The notes beneath the pieces are model-generated. The model saw nothing but the letters and a program-made list of their open reading frames with translations, was not told the origin of the DNA and ran no database searches. A program made the position numbers and the translations under genes. Shown here one piece after another: positions 18,380-27,636 of a stretch of DNA of 64,000 nucleotides. Position 1 is the first letter of the stretch. The number at the start of each line of letters is the position of its first letter. Source of the stretch: Erythrobacter sp. 3-20A1M (GTDB lineage Bacteria > Pseudomonadota > Alphaproteobacteria > Sphingomonadales > Sphingomonadaceae); NCBI RefSeq assembly GCF_018636735.1, contig NZ_CP045200.1, positions 434,001-498,000 on the forward strand. The letters are read 5' to 3'.

Positions 18380-19066
18380 ATGACCCTTGCCCGTCTTCTT
18401 CGCCCGCTATTCCTGGCGCTCGGCCTCGTTTCGCTGACCGCCTGCGGGATCAATTCGGTGCCGACCAAGGAAGAGGCCGCGAAGGCCGCATGGGGCAACG
18501 TGCAGAGCGCGCTGCAGCGCCGTGCCGATCTGGTCCCCAACCTCGTCGCCACGGTGAAGGCCGCCGCTGGCTCCGAGACGCAGATCCTCACGAACGTGAC
18601 CGAGGCACGCGCCCGCGCGACCTCGATCAACGTCACCACCGACGATCTGTCCGATCCCGATACCTTCCGCCGCTTCAACGAAGCGCAGAACCAGCTGACG
18701 CAGGCGCTCGGCCAGCTGCGCACCGTGGTGGAGAATTATCCCCAGCTGCAGAGCCAGGGCCGCTTCGCCGACCTGATGACCGCGCTGGAAGGCACCGAGA
18801 ACCAGATCAACGTCGCTCGCGTGCGCTACAACGAGGCAGTGCAGGACTATAACACCACCATCCGCACCTTCCCTGACGTGATCGGCGCAAAGATCGTCCA
18901 CGGCGCGAAGCCGATGCAGCCGTTCGAGGCGACCCAGGCCGCGCAGTCCGCCCCGACGGTCGATTTCGGCACCATGGGTGAGCCGGGCGCACAGAATCCC
19001 GCAGCCACGCCGCCCGCAAACGACAACACGGAAACGGGCACGGCACAGACCGGCACCGGGAATTGA
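18380..19066 (+). CDS. lemA: LemA-family lipoprotein
   Basis: The 228-residue product carries a lipoprotein signal (FLALGLVSLTACG, Cys at about 22). The LemA helical domain follows, recognisable by ALQRRADLVPNLVATVKAAA, ETQILTNVTEARARA and VRYNEAVQDYNTTIRTFPD. The C-terminal 40 residues are a Pro/Thr/Asn-rich tail. LemA proteins are often encoded with TPM-domain proteins, as here, and are thought to work at the envelope, but their biochemical role is unclear. The stop codon overlaps the TTG start of the next gene. Confidence 0.93.
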   Translation: MTLARLLRPLFLALGLVSLTACGINSVPTKEEAAKAAWGNVQSALQRRADLVPNLVATVKAAAGSETQILTNVTEARARATSINVTTDDLSDPDTFRRFNEAQNQLTQALGQLRTVVENYPQLQSQGRFADLMTALEGTENQINVARVRYNEAVQDYNTTIRTFPDVIGAKIVHGAKPMQPFEATQAAQSAPTVDFGTMGEPGAQNPAATPPANDNTETGTAQTGTGN

Positions 19067-19923
19067 GACCTCTCGCTCGCTTGCTGAGCCCGGCGGCGCT
19101 GCTTGCGCTGCTGGGCCTGGCGCTCACCGCGCTGGCGCTGCCTGCGGCGGCGCAGGAGCTGCCGCCGCGGCCCGCGGGGCCGGTCTATGACGGGGCGGAT
19201 ATTCTCTCACCCGCGGACGAGACCGCGCTCGACCAGAAGTTGCGGAGCTGGACCGAGAGGTCGGGGCGTCCGATCGTCGTGGCCACGGTTCCGACCACCG
19301 GCGACGAGACGATCGAGATGTACGCCGCCAATCTGTACGAGAAATGGGGCATCGGTCCGGCCGATACCGACCAGGGCGTGCTGCTGCTCGTCGCGAAGAA
19401 CGATCGCAAGATGCGGATCGAGGTCGGCTATGGCCTGACGCCGTACATTACAGACATTCTCTCGGGTCGGATCATCCGCAACGACATATCGCCCCGGTTC
19501 AAGGCCGGTGACTTCGTGGGTGGTATCAATGCCGGGGTCGATGCCCTGATAACGCAGCTGAGCCGTGCGCCGGAAGATGCGAGGGCGGTGGCGCAGGCAG
19601 CCGAGCAGGCCCAGGCGCAGGAGCGCGAGAGTGGCAAGGGCGGCGCCTTCGTCAGCGCGATCTTCTGGATCGTCATGATCCTGGTCTTCGTCTTCATGTT
19701 CGGGCGCGGGGGCCGCGGGCGGCGCTATCGCCGGGGCGGAACCGCCGGTGCAATCGCGCGCGATGTGGTGCTCTGGTCCGCGCTCAGCCACATGTCCGGC
19801 GGTCGCCACGACGGCGGCGGTTTCGGTGGAGGCGGCTTCGGTGGAGGCGGCGGCGGTGGCGGTGGCTTCGGCGGTTTCGGCGGCGGTATCTCCGGCGGCG
19901 GCGGCGCGAGCGGGGGCTGGTAG
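19063..19923 (+). CDS. TPM-domain protein with Gly-rich tail
   Basis: The 286-residue product starts with TTG overlapping the lemA stop (TTGA). It has a signal peptide (ALLALLGLALTALALPAAAQE) and a TPM/TLP18.3-Psb32-MOLO1 domain at about residues 40-170 (VYDGADILSPADETALDQKL, KWGIGPADTDQGVLLLVAKN, MRIEVGYGL). A transmembrane segment FWIVMILVFVFMFGRG and an extreme Gly/Phe-rich C-terminus follow, with runs of GGG ending GGASGGW. This YgcG-like layout is typical of lemA-linked genes. The tail suggests a flexible membrane-tethered or surface-interacting end. Confidence 0.9.
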   Translation: MRPLARLLSPAALLALLGLALTALALPAAAQELPPRPAGPVYDGADILSPADETALDQKLRSWTERSGRPIVVATVPTTGDETIEMYAANLYEKWGIGPADTDQGVLLLVAKNDRKMRIEVGYGLTPYITDILSGRIIRNDISPRFKAGDFVGGINAGVDALITQLSRAPEDARAVAQAAEQAQAQERESGKGGAFVSAIFWIVMILVFVFMFGRGGRGRRYRRGGTAGAIARDVVLWSALSHMSGGRHDGGGFGGGGFGGGGGGGGGFGGFGGGISGGGGASGGW

Positions 19924-19926
19924 CGC

Positions 19927-20601
19927 ATGGCCTATCTCAGCGAAGCCGATCACCGGCGGATCAGCGACGCGGTCGCCGCGGCGGAGGAAACCACCAGCGG
20001 AGAGATCGTGACCGTGCTGGCGGACCGGTCGGACGGCTATTCCGACATCGCGCTCGCCTGGGCGGCGGCCCTCGCTTTCCTCGTTATGACGATCCTGGCA
20101 TGGTTCGGGGACTGGATGCTGGACCTGTTCGATGCGCTCGCGGGCGGGTGGAACCATGAATGGACCACCCCCGGCATCCTCGCCCTGTTCACCGCGCTCA
20201 CCATCGCGATCTTCCTGCTCGTCTGGTTGGTGCAATTGTGGTCGCCGGTGAAATTCGCGCTGGTCCCCGGCAAGGTGAAGACAGCGCGTGTGCGCGAGCG
20301 GGCGGTCGACCTGTTCAAGGTCGGCGCGGACCGGCGGACGGTGGGGCGCACCGGCGTGGTGATCTATCTTTCCCTGCGTGAGCGGCGCGCGGAAATCGTC
20401 GCCGATGCCGCGATCAACGAGATGGTGCCGCCCGAAACCTGGGGCGAAGCGATGACCGACATGCTCGACGAGATCGCCGAAGGTCGGATGGCCGATGGCA
20501 TCATCGCCGGGGTGGCCGATGTGGGCGCGATCCTGTCCCAGCACTTCCCCCGGGCCGAGGATGACAAGAACGAATTGCCCGACCGGCTGGTGGAGCTGTG
20601 A
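19927..20601 (+). CDS. TPM-domain membrane protein
   Basis: The second TPM protein has 224 residues and no cleavable signal. An N-terminal TPM half (LSEADHRRISDAVAAAEETTSGEIVTVLAD) is interrupted by two transmembrane segments (IALAWAAALAFLVMTILAWF and ILALFTALTIAIFLLVWLV). The C-terminal part resumes TPM-like sequence (VGRTGVVIYLSLRERRAEIVAD). It starts three bases after the previous gene and overlaps the next one by four bases (GTGA). It probably acts with LemA and the first TPM protein; the role is unknown. Confidence 0.87.
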   Translation: MAYLSEADHRRISDAVAAAEETTSGEIVTVLADRSDGYSDIALAWAAALAFLVMTILAWFGDWMLDLFDALAGGWNHEWTTPGILALFTALTIAIFLLVWLVQLWSPVKFALVPGKVKTARVRERAVDLFKVGADRRTVGRTGVVIYLSLRERRAEIVADAAINEMVPPETWGEAMTDMLDEIAEGRMADGIIAGVADVGAILSQHFPRAEDDKNELPDRLVEL

Positions 20602-21152
20602 GCCCGGGACACGGGCAGGACGAGCGGGAGCCCGAGGAAACCGTCTGGCAGGGCAAGTTCATCGCGGCCAAGAAACGCGGCAAATGGGAATATGTCGGCC
20701 GCGCGCGCGGCATTCGCGCGGCGGTGATCCTGCCGATCGAGGACGGGCACGTCATCCTGGTCGAGCAGTTTCGCGTGCCGCTCGGCCGACCCTGCATCGA
20801 ATTTCCCGCAGGACTGATCGGGGACGATGATGGCGGAGAGGACGAGGAACCCCTTGCCGCCGCAGGACGCGAGCTGGAGGAGGAAACCGGCTATCGCGCC
20901 GGTCGGCTGGAGGATCTCGGCACGTTCTATTCGAGCCCCGGCATGGTCAGCGAAAGCTACACGCTGGTCCGGGCCACGCAGCTGGAGAAGGTCGGCGATG
21001 GCGGCGGAACCGACGATGAGAACATAACTGTCCACCGCGTGGCGCTGGACGGCCTGGGGCGCTTCGTCGAGGAATGCCGCGCAAAAGGCATCGGGATCGA
21101 TTCGCGAATCACCATGCTGCTGATGCCGCATTGGCTGGGAGAGAGAGAATGA
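20598..21152 (+). CDS. Nudix hydrolase, ADP-ribose pyrophosphatase-like
   Basis: The 184-residue product resembles ADP-ribose pyrophosphatases (NudF-like): KWEYVGRARGIRAAVILPI, VEQFRVPLGRPCIEFPAGLIGD and a Nudix-box core AAGRELEEETGY. FYSSPGMVSESY follows, as in that subgroup. The box carries a small acidic insertion (DDDGGEDEEP) before its RELEEE part, compared with the usual spacing. It starts with GTG overlapping the upstream stop and overlaps the next start by four bases, so it is part of a tightly packed operon. Substrate is inferred from family only. Confidence 0.85.
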   Translation: MSPGHGQDEREPEETVWQGKFIAAKKRGKWEYVGRARGIRAAVILPIEDGHVILVEQFRVPLGRPCIEFPAGLIGDDDGGEDEEPLAAAGRELEEETGYRAGRLEDLGTFYSSPGMVSESYTLVRATQLEKVGDGGGTDDENITVHRVALDGLGRFVEECRAKGIGIDSRITMLLMPHWLGERE

Positions 21153-21931
21153 CGGGACGGATGGCGGGCAAACTGGCTCTGGTGACGGGCGCAGCGCAGG
21201 GCCTGGGCGCGGCGCATTGCCAGCGACTGGCGGAGGAAGGCGCGCGGGTCCTGTGCACCGACATCAATGAGGAAGGGGCGCAGCGGACCGCCGAATCGGT
21301 GAACCACCATTTCGGTGCGGACACCGCCTTCGCCCTGCGCCACGACGTCACCAGTCCGGAAGACTGGGACGCGGCGATCGCGACGGCGCGCGAAAAGCTG
21401 GGCGGCCTCAGCGTGCTGGTCAACAATGCGGGCGTCGGCGTGCGCGGCGATATCGAGACGTGCACCATGGAGGAATGGCGGCGCGGCTTCGCCATCAATG
21501 TTGATAGCGTGTTCATCGGCTGCCAGAAGGCGCTGCCGCTGATGAAGGATCACCAGCCCGGCTCGATCGTCAATATCAGCTCCATCGCGGGCCTGATCGC
21601 GAGCGATACCATGCCCGGCTACAACGCCAGCAAGGCGGCGGTGTGGATGCTGTCGAAATCGATCGCGCTCTATTGTGCGAAGCGCGGCTGGGACATCCGC
21701 TGCAACTCGATCCATCCGACCTTCGTCGACACCCCGATCCTGGACGGAATCGGGAAGAATGCGGGGATCGAGAAAGAGGTGGTGCTGGGTAAGCTGTCGC
21801 GCCAGATTCCGTTGGGCCGGATCGGCCAGGCAGAGGAAATCGCCAACGGCGTGCTCTACCTCGCCAGCGACGAGAGCCGCTTCATGACCGGTGCCGAACT
21901 GAAACTGGACGGCGGTATCTCCGCAATGTGA
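21149..21931 (+). CDS. Short-chain dehydrogenase/reductase
   Basis: The 260-residue product is a classical SDR: cofactor motif TGAAQGLG near the N-terminus, NNAGVG, the catalytic Ser in VNISSIAG and YNASK with the active Tyr and Lys. The C-terminus ends TGAELKLDGGISAM. The acidic residue after strand 2 (LCTDINEE) suggests a preference for NAD. It resembles the hydroxysteroid or glucose 1-dehydrogenase groups, but the substrate cannot be read from sequence. It overlaps the Nudix stop (ATGA). Confidence 0.9.
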   Translation: MTGRMAGKLALVTGAAQGLGAAHCQRLAEEGARVLCTDINEEGAQRTAESVNHHFGADTAFALRHDVTSPEDWDAAIATAREKLGGLSVLVNNAGVGVRGDIETCTMEEWRRGFAINVDSVFIGCQKALPLMKDHQPGSIVNISSIAGLIASDTMPGYNASKAAVWMLSKSIALYCAKRGWDIRCNSIHPTFVDTPILDGIGKNAGIEKEVVLGKLSRQIPLGRIGQAEEIANGVLYLASDESRFMTGAELKLDGGISAM

Positions 21932-21953
21932 GCGAAGGAGTGGATCGGGGCGG

Positions 21954-22166
21954 TCAATTCGCGACCGCCCAGATCACCAGGTAGATCAGGAGCAGGGAGC
22001 CGAACCCGATCAGGGTGCCGACGACGAAGAGGATGCGGACCATCGTCGCGTCGACATCGAAGTAATCTGCGATCCCGGCGCAAACCCCACCCAGCTTCGC
22101 ATTGCGCTTATCCAGGTGGAATTTGCGGGGGTTTCCGGGGCCGCGTGTGTCGATCGGATCGCTCAT
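21954..22166 (-). CDS. PspC-domain membrane protein
   Basis: The 70-residue product carries a PspC domain: KFHLDKRNAKLGGVCAGIAD, YFDVDATMVRILFVV and a transmembrane segment (LIGFGSLLLIYLVIWAVAN). PspC proteins take part in phage-shock/envelope-stress responses. No pspA or pspB is nearby, so it may act alone. Its ATG overlaps the stop of the upstream 40-residue gene (ATGA), making a two-gene operon. Confidence 0.88.
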   Translation of the reverse strand: MSDPIDTRGPGNPRKFHLDKRNAKLGGVCAGIADYFDVDATMVRILFVVGTLIGFGSLLLIYLVIWAVAN

Positions 22167-22285
22167 GCCACCGCCTGGGTAACGGTCATCGTGGCGGGCG
22201 CATAGGCCATGGTGAGAACGAAAGCGGTACCGGCGAGAGCGAAAACGGCGGCGAAGAGCTGCTGGCCATACTTCTTTACGAACAT
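22163..22285 (-). CDS. Small single-helix membrane protein (40 aa)
   Basis: An open frame of 41 codons starts MFVKKYGQQLFAAVFALAG and ends with a Thr/Val/Ala tail before TGA. A good ribosome-binding site AAGGAAGG lies just upstream, and the stop overlaps the pspC start. It has one predicted hydrophobic segment (about residues 10-28). I recognise no family; the coupling to pspC suggests a shared envelope role. Confidence 0.65.
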   Translation of the reverse strand: MFVKKYGQQLFAAVFALAGTAFVLTMAYAPATMTVTQAVA

Positions 22286-22511
22286 GATATTTCCTTCCTT
22301 GTGTGCGTTTTGATGTGACCCTCATGGCCACATCCCATACATTGCATGGGCCGTGCCAAACTGCGCCACCCGCAGAATTCCGCCATTTCGCCCTCAACCG
22401 AAGATGAACCCCATATGACCCGATCCCACCTGTTGGGGATTTTTCCCATATCTCGGCGGCGGCCTTTTGCTTGGCGCTGAGGCGGCGCACACGCTAACCG
22501 CCATCGGACCC

Positions 22512-23597
22512 ATGGCGCTCGATCGCATCTCCCTTTCCAACTTCCGAAATCACTCGGAATCGACCCTCGACGGGGCGGCGCGTTTCAACCTGCTGGTGGG
22601 CGAGAACGGTGCGGGCAAGACCAACGTGCTGGAGGCGCTGTCGCTGCTCGCGCCCGGCCGTGGCCTGCGCCGCGCGCCGCTGGCCGAGATGGCGCGCGAG
22701 GGCGGACCGGCGGGCTTCGCCATCGGGGCGACGCTCCACCCGCGCGATGGCGGCGAGCCCGTGCGGCTCGGCACCCATGTCGAACCAGAGCGACCAGGGC
22801 GGCGGCTGGTGCGGATCAACGGCGCGCAAGGCAGCGCGGTGGCGCTAGGCGAGTGGTTGGCAGTCGGTTGGCTGACCCCGGCGATGGACGGGCTCTTCAC
22901 CGGGCCTAAGGGGGAACGGCGCCGCTTCGTCGACCGGATGGCGCTGGCCGTCGCGCCCACCCACGCGCATCACGCAACCCGCTACGAAGCGGCGCTGCGC
23001 GAGCGTAACCGGCTGATCTCTGACGATCGCGCGCCCGAACCGCAATGGCTCGACGCGATCGAGGCGCAGATGGCGACGCATGGCAGCGCGCTGGCGATGG
23101 GGCGCGAACGGGTCGTGGCGGCGCTGCGCGACGAGCTAGCGCGGCAGGACAATGCGCCCTTCGCGCATCCCCTGCTGGCGCTCGAACCGGGTGGCCCGGC
23201 GGATGAGGCGAAACTGGCCGAGCTGCTGCGCGCGGGGCGCGGTCGCGACCGGCAGGCAGGCCGCACCCTGACCGGCCCGCACCGCGCCGACCTGATCGTG
23301 ACAATGGCGGGCAAGGACGCGCCCGCCGCGCGTTGTTCCACCGGGGAGCAGAAGGCGATGCTGATCGCGATCACCCTCGCCCACGGGACACTCGCCGCGC
23401 GCGGCCGGGCCGGGGTGCTGCTGCTGGACGAGGTCGCGGCCCATCTCGATCCGCGGCGCCGCGCGGCGCTGTTCGAGCGGCTGGCGGCCACCGGCGCGCA
23501 AAGCTGGATGACGGGTACCGAACTGGCCCCTTTCGAGCCTATCCGGAGCGAAGCGGCGGTCTGGCGCGTCGCGGGCGGCGCGCTGGAGCGACTCTGA
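22512..23597 (+). CDS. recF: DNA replication/repair ATPase RecF
   Basis: RecF is an SMC-like ATPase that helps load RecA at gaps in DNA. From MALDRISLSNFRNH the product is 361 residues. Walker A is GENGAGKTNVLEALSLL (about residues 32-48), the signature region is CSTGEQKAMLIAITLA and Walker B is LLLDEVAAHLD. A longer in-frame start at 22467 is rejected because homologues begin at this Met. It is not next to dnaN or gyrB here. Confidence 0.94.
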   Translation: MALDRISLSNFRNHSESTLDGAARFNLLVGENGAGKTNVLEALSLLAPGRGLRRAPLAEMAREGGPAGFAIGATLHPRDGGEPVRLGTHVEPERPGRRLVRINGAQGSAVALGEWLAVGWLTPAMDGLFTGPKGERRRFVDRMALAVAPTHAHHATRYEAALRERNRLISDDRAPEPQWLDAIEAQMATHGSALAMGRERVVAALRDELARQDNAPFAHPLLALEPGGPADEAKLAELLRAGRGRDRQAGRTLTGPHRADLIVTMAGKDAPAARCSTGEQKAMLIAITLAHGTLAARGRAGVLLLDEVAAHLDPRRRAALFERLAATGAQSWMTGTELAPFEPIRSEAAVWRVAGGALERL

Positions 23598-23598
23598 C

Positions 23599-24339
23599 CT
23601 AGCGCGCCAGCGCGGCCTCGACCCGTTCGCTGGTCGAGGCGACGAGCAGGTCGATACCTTCCTCCGTCGGATGAATCCGATCCTGCTGGCGTAGCTCCGG
23701 CCGCGCCTCCACCGACGATACCCAGTTCGCGATCAGCGGGATGTCGTATTGCTTCGCCAGGGAGGGATAGACCGCGTCGAAGGCGCTCACATACTCGCCG
23801 CCAAAATTCGCCGGAGCGGCGAGCCCCATCAGCAGCACCGGAATGTCCTGCGCCTGCGCCGCCTCTATGATGGCGGCGAGATTGGCGCGCGTCTGCTCCG
23901 GCGAAAGACCGCGCAGCAGATCGTTGCCTCCCAGCTCCAGGATCAGGAGGTCGGGCTTGTGCTCCATGCTCTTCAGCGTGAAGGCGAAGCGCTGGCGACC
24001 CGCCGCGCTGGTGTCGCCGGAAACGCCCGCATTAGTGACCTGCGCATCTATCCCGTCCGCGCGCAACGCCCGCTCCAGCTCCGCGGGGTAGGACTGATCC
24101 TTCGGCACGTTGTACCCGGCGAACAGGCTGTCCCCGAAGGCGAGGATGCGGCGCACCGGGCCGGTCGGCGCGGCGGGGGGCGTCGTCGCCTCCCCCTGAC
24201 CCGCCCCTTGCCCCGCGGCGTGATCCGCCGCCGCCTGTGTCGCGCCGCCGGGGATCGGCTGCTCGCTGCCGCAGGCGGCCAGCGACAGAGCGGCGATGAA
24301 GGTCAGAGTGCGTCGCAGCGCCGGTCGTGCTTGTTCCAT
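23599..24339 (-). CDS. tesA: GDSL/SGNH arylesterase (TesA-like)
   Basis: The 246-residue product has a lipoprotein-type signal (TFIAALSLAACGSE). It carries the SGNH hydrolase blocks: FGDSLFAGY with the Ser nucleophile, the Gly in NAGVSGDT, GGND with the Asn, and RIHPTEEG with the His. TesA enzymes are periplasmic thioesterases/lysophospholipases. The divergent placement against ybbA-ybbP reproduces the conserved E. coli order, which supports the symbol. The gene's 5' end lies just before ybbA, so the two promoters must overlap. Confidence 0.88.
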   Translation of the reverse strand: MEQARPALRRTLTFIAALSLAACGSEQPIPGGATQAAADHAAGQGAGQGEATTPPAAPTGPVRRILAFGDSLFAGYNVPKDQSYPAELERALRADGIDAQVTNAGVSGDTSAAGRQRFAFTLKSMEHKPDLLILELGGNDLLRGLSPEQTRANLAAIIEAAQAQDIPVLLMGLAAPANFGGEYVSAFDAVYPSLAKQYDIPLIANWVSSVEARPELRQQDRIHPTEEGIDLLVASTSERVEAALAR

Positions 24340-24365
24340 CCCTCACCCTATGCCAGTGGAAGGGG

Positions 24366-25063
24366 GTGACAGCCAGTACCCATACGCCGCCAGCGATCCT
24401 TGCCGAAAACCTGACGCTCACCCTCGGCGATCCGCGCCGCCCGGTGCGCATTCTCGATGGCGTCGACCTGACGGTGGCGCGGGGCGAGGTGCTTGCCCTG
24501 CTCGGCCCTTCTGGCTCGGGCAAAAGCTCGCTAATGGCAGTGCTGTCGGGGCTGGAGCGCGCGACTTCGGGCAGGCTGGAGGTCGCAGGCGCGGATTTCA
24601 CCGGGATGGACGAGGACGCGCTGGCCGCGCCCGGCGGGGCCGGATCGGCATCGTGCTGCAGGCCTTCCACCTCCTCCCGACCATGACCGCGCTGGAGAAT
24701 GTCGCGACGCCGATGGAACTCGCGGGCGCATCCGATGCGCGCGACCGCGCCGCCGCCGAATTGGAAGCGGTCGGGCTCGGCCATCGGATCGACCACTATC
24801 CCGCCCAGCTTTCCGGCGGCGAGCAGCAGCGCGTCGCCATCGCCCGCGCCATCGCGCCGCGCCCCGACCTGATCTTCGCCGACGAGCCGACCGGCAATCT
24901 CGACACCGCGACCGGCGACGAAATCGCGAACCTGCTGTTCGCGCGGCGCGAGGAAACGGGCGCGACGCTGATCGTGATCACGCATGACGAGGCGCTGGCC
25001 CGGCGCTGCAACCGTGTCCTGACCCTGGCCGACGGGCGCATTGCGAGCGATATCGCTCCGTGA
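24366..25063 (+). pseudogene. ybbA: YbbA-like ABC transporter ATPase, frameshifted
   Basis: Two frames together encode one ABC ATPase of about 232 residues. The first frame (GTG 24366 to about 24626) gives ILAENLTLTLGD and Walker A LLGPSGSGKSS. The second frame (about 24627-25063) gives RRGRIGIVLQAFHLLP (Q-loop), signature [16 protein letters not shown], Walker [14 protein letters not shown] and the switch His in VITHDEA. Comparison with the expected ALARARRGR suggests one C is missing after CTGGCC at about 24626. The break could be real or a base-calling error. If real, the product would lack Walker B. The partner permease ybbP follows eight bases later. A Shine-Dalgarno GGAAGG precedes the GTG. 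Confidence 0.85.
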
Positions 25064-25070
25064 GCGGCCG

Positions 25071-27578
25071 ATGAGCTGGCGCACCGCGTGGACCATCGCC
25101 CGGCGCGAGCTCGGCTGGCGCTTCCGCGGATTGCGGCTGCTGCTCGTCTGCCTGTTCCTCGGCACCGGCGCGCTCGCCGCGATCGGGACGCTGACCACGG
25201 CGATCGAGCAGGAGCTCGAACAGAACGGACGCCAGATCCTCGGCGGCGATCTGGAGGTCGAGGTGTGGCAGCGCGGGCTGACGGAGGAGGAAAGCGCCGC
25301 GCTGGCCCGCTACGGGCGGCTGTCGGGCGGCACGCGGTTGCAGGCGGTGGCGCAGCATGGCGAGAACACCGCGCCGGTCGAACTGAAATCGGTGGATGGG
25401 GCCTACCCCCTCTACGGTACGCTGGAGCTGGAGGACGGCCGGACCGCGCGCGCACCGCCGCCGGGTTCGGCCTGGCTGGCGCAGGGGGCGATGGATCGAC
25501 TGGGTCTTCAGGTCGGGCAAAGCTTCACGGTGGGCACGCGCAGCTTGCGCGCGGCGGGCGTCATCGCCCGAGAGCCCGACCGGTTGGGCGAAGGCTTCCA
25601 ACTCGGCCCGACCGTGATCGTCGACGAAGGCGAGCCGCAGCGCGCAGGGCTACTCGCGCCCGGATCGATGTACCGCACCAAGGTGCGCGTCGCCTTCGAC
25701 CGGGAACGCGATCCGGGCGCGGTGCGCGACACGCTGGACAAGCAGTTTCCGCTGGCGGGCTTCGAATTTCGCACCCGCGACCGCGCGAGCCCGGGAGCGG
25801 ATCGCTTCATCGGGCAGATGGGGCAATTCCTGACGCTGGTCGGTCTCGCCGCGCTGGTGATCGCTGGCATCGGCATCGGTGGCGGCGTCTCGTCCTATCT
25901 CGAGGCGCGGCGCGCCAGCATCGCGACACTCAAGATACTGGGTGCGGACAGCCGGGACATCGCCCGTATCTACGCGCTGCAGATCGGCGCGGCGGCCCTT
26001 ACGGGCAGTGCGGCGGGATTGCTCGCAGGCGTAGCTATCGTGCCGCTGCTGGCGCAGGCGCTGCAAGGGCTGCTGCCGGTGGAGAGCGGCTTCGTCTTCG
26101 CGCCGGGGGCCTTGCTCCTCGCAGCGGCCTACGGCCTGCTGGTGGCGTTCGTCTTCGCTGCCACGCCCCTGCTGCGCGCGCGCCGCTATCCGGCGATGGC
26201 GCTGATGCGCGCGCGCGTCGCTCCCTTGGCACGGGACCGGGGCGCATGGCTGTGGGTCGGCGGAGGGCTGGTCGCAATCATCGCGCTCGCGCTTCTGACG
26301 GCGCGGTCGACCTGGCTGACAGCCGGTTTCCTGGGCGGGGCGGCGGCGATGATCGTGTTGCTCGCCGGGCTTGGCTGGGTGGCGCAATGGCTGGCGACAC
26401 GCGCGCCGCGGACCGGCAACCCGCTGCTGCGCACGGCGATCGCCAACCTGCACCGGCCCGGCTCGGGCACCCCCGCCCTCGTCACCGCGCTCGGCTTCGG
26501 GCTGACCGCCTTCGTACTGCTCGCCGCGGTGCAGACCGCGATCGACGGGAATGTAGCGAAACGGGTGCCGGAGCGCGCGCCCGACTATTTCGTGCTCGAC
26601 GTGCCGCCGCCGCAAGAGGAGCAGTTCCGGCAGACCGTGCAACGCTACGACCCGCAGGCCGCGATCCGCACCCTGCCCGCGCTGCGCGGCGCAATCACCG
26701 CTTTCGGCCCGAAGGACGCGATGACGCAGGTCGCCGAGATGAAGGAAATTCCCGAGGGCGGCTGGCCCCTGCGCGGCGAACGCGGGCTGACCTATGCCGA
26801 GGCCGTGCCGCCGGGCAATGTCGTCACCGACGGGCAATGGTGGCCGAAGGATTACGGGGGCGAACCGCTGGTTTCGGTCGACGAGGATTTCGCGCAGGCC
26901 ATCGGCCTGAGCCCCGGCGATTACCTCTCGATCTCGCTGCTGGGCGTGGAGCGCACCGCGCGGGTGGCGAACCTGCGGCGGATCGACTGGGAAAGCCTGG
27001 GCTTCAACTACGTGCTCGTCTTCTCGCCCAACGCGTTGGAGGATGCGCCGCACAACCTCGCCGCGACGATCGACCTGACGCCTGGTCGCCCCACGGGGCC
27101 GCTGCTGCGCGACCTGGTACGCAGCTTCCCTTCCACCAGCGTGATCGAGGTCGGGCCGATCCTTACCCAGGCACGCGATCTGTTGCGACAAGTCGGGCTG
27201 GCGACGCTTGCCGCGGCATCGGTGGCGGTGCTTGCGGGGCTCGCGGTGCTGCTGGGCGCGATCGCCGCCGCGCGGGCGGCGCGCACCTACGACACGGTGA
27301 TCCTGCGGGTGCTGGGCGCCAGCCGGCGGCAAGTGCTGCTGACCCAACTGGCGGAATATTCGCTGCTCGCGCTGGTCCTTGCCGTGCTGGCGCTGGTGCT
27401 GGGCAGCGGGCTCGCCTGGCTGATCGTGACGCAACTGTTCGAGTTCGACTGGCTGCCCGACTGGCCGACGATATTCGCGGTGCTCGGCGCGGGGCTGGCG
27501 GTCGTGCTGGGCTTCGCCGTGGCGGGGTCGCTGCCGCTGCTCCGCGCCCGCCCCGCCCAGGTCTTGCGCACGCTATAG
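25071..27578 (+). CDS. ybbP: YbbP-like FtsX-family ABC permease
   Basis: The 835-residue permease has an N-terminal helix ([21 protein letters not shown]), a periplasmic MacB-like domain and three transmembrane helices (about residues 250-380). A second periplasmic domain ([15 protein letters not shown] to about 690) and a C-terminal FtsX helical bundle follow ([32 protein letters not shown]). Its frame is intact. YbbP is the partner of YbbA, and the pair is thought to move lipids or proteins out of the inner membrane. If ybbA is truly broken the transporter would be inactive. Confidence 0.92.
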   Translation: MSWRTAWTIARRELGWRFRGLRLLLVCLFLGTGALAAIGTLTTAIEQELEQNGRQILGGDLEVEVWQRGLTEEESAALARYGRLSGGTRLQAVAQHGENTAPVELKSVDGAYPLYGTLELEDGRTARAPPPGSAWLAQGAMDRLGLQVGQSFTVGTRSLRAAGVIAREPDRLGEGFQLGPTVIVDEGEPQRAGLLAPGSMYRTKVRVAFDRERDPGAVRDTLDKQFPLAGFEFRTRDRASPGADRFIGQMGQFLTLVGLAALVIAGIGIGGGVSSYLEARRASIATLKILGADSRDIARIYALQIGAAALTGSAAGLLAGVAIVPLLAQALQGLLPVESGFVFAPGALLLAAAYGLLVAFVFAATPLLRARRYPAMALMRARVAPLARDRGAWLWVGGGLVAIIALALLTARSTWLTAGFLGGAAAMIVLLAGLGWVAQWLATRAPRTGNPLLRTAIANLHRPGSGTPALVTALGFGLTAFVLLAAVQTAIDGNVAKRVPERAPDYFVLDVPPPQEEQFRQTVQRYDPQAAIRTLPALRGAITAFGPKDAMTQVAEMKEIPEGGWPLRGERGLTYAEAVPPGNVVTDGQWWPKDYGGEPLVSVDEDFAQAIGLSPGDYLSISLLGVERTARVANLRRIDWESLGFNYVLVFSPNALEDAPHNLAATIDLTPGRPTGPLLRDLVRSFPSTSVIEVGPILTQARDLLRQVGLATLAAASVAVLAGLAVLLGAIAAARAARTYDTVILRVLGASRRQVLLTQLAEYSLLALVLAVLALVLGSGLAWLIVTQLFEFDWLPDWPTIFAVLGAGLAVVLGFAVAGSLPLLRARPAQVLRTL

Positions 27579-27584
27579 CCCTTA

Positions 27585-27617
27585 CGAAAAAGGGGGCCAC
27601 ACGGGCCCCCTCCTCCG
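27585..27617. terminator. Bidirectional terminator
   Basis: GGGGGCC (27592-27598) and GGCCCCC (27604-27610) form a strong GC stem with a short loop. It is preceded by GAAAAA on the plus strand, which is a U tract for the minus-strand transcript; the plus side has CTCCTCCGTTT. It lies between the convergent ybbP and TonB-receptor genes, so it can end both. Confidence 0.75.
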
Positions 27618-27636
27618 TTTCGCGATGGCTCGCCGC

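Noticed and set aside
25650-27434. A 594-codon minus-strand frame inside ybbP
   Set aside because: It is the antisense shadow of a well-supported FtsX permease and has low-complexity, Arg/Gln/His-rich sequence with no domain.
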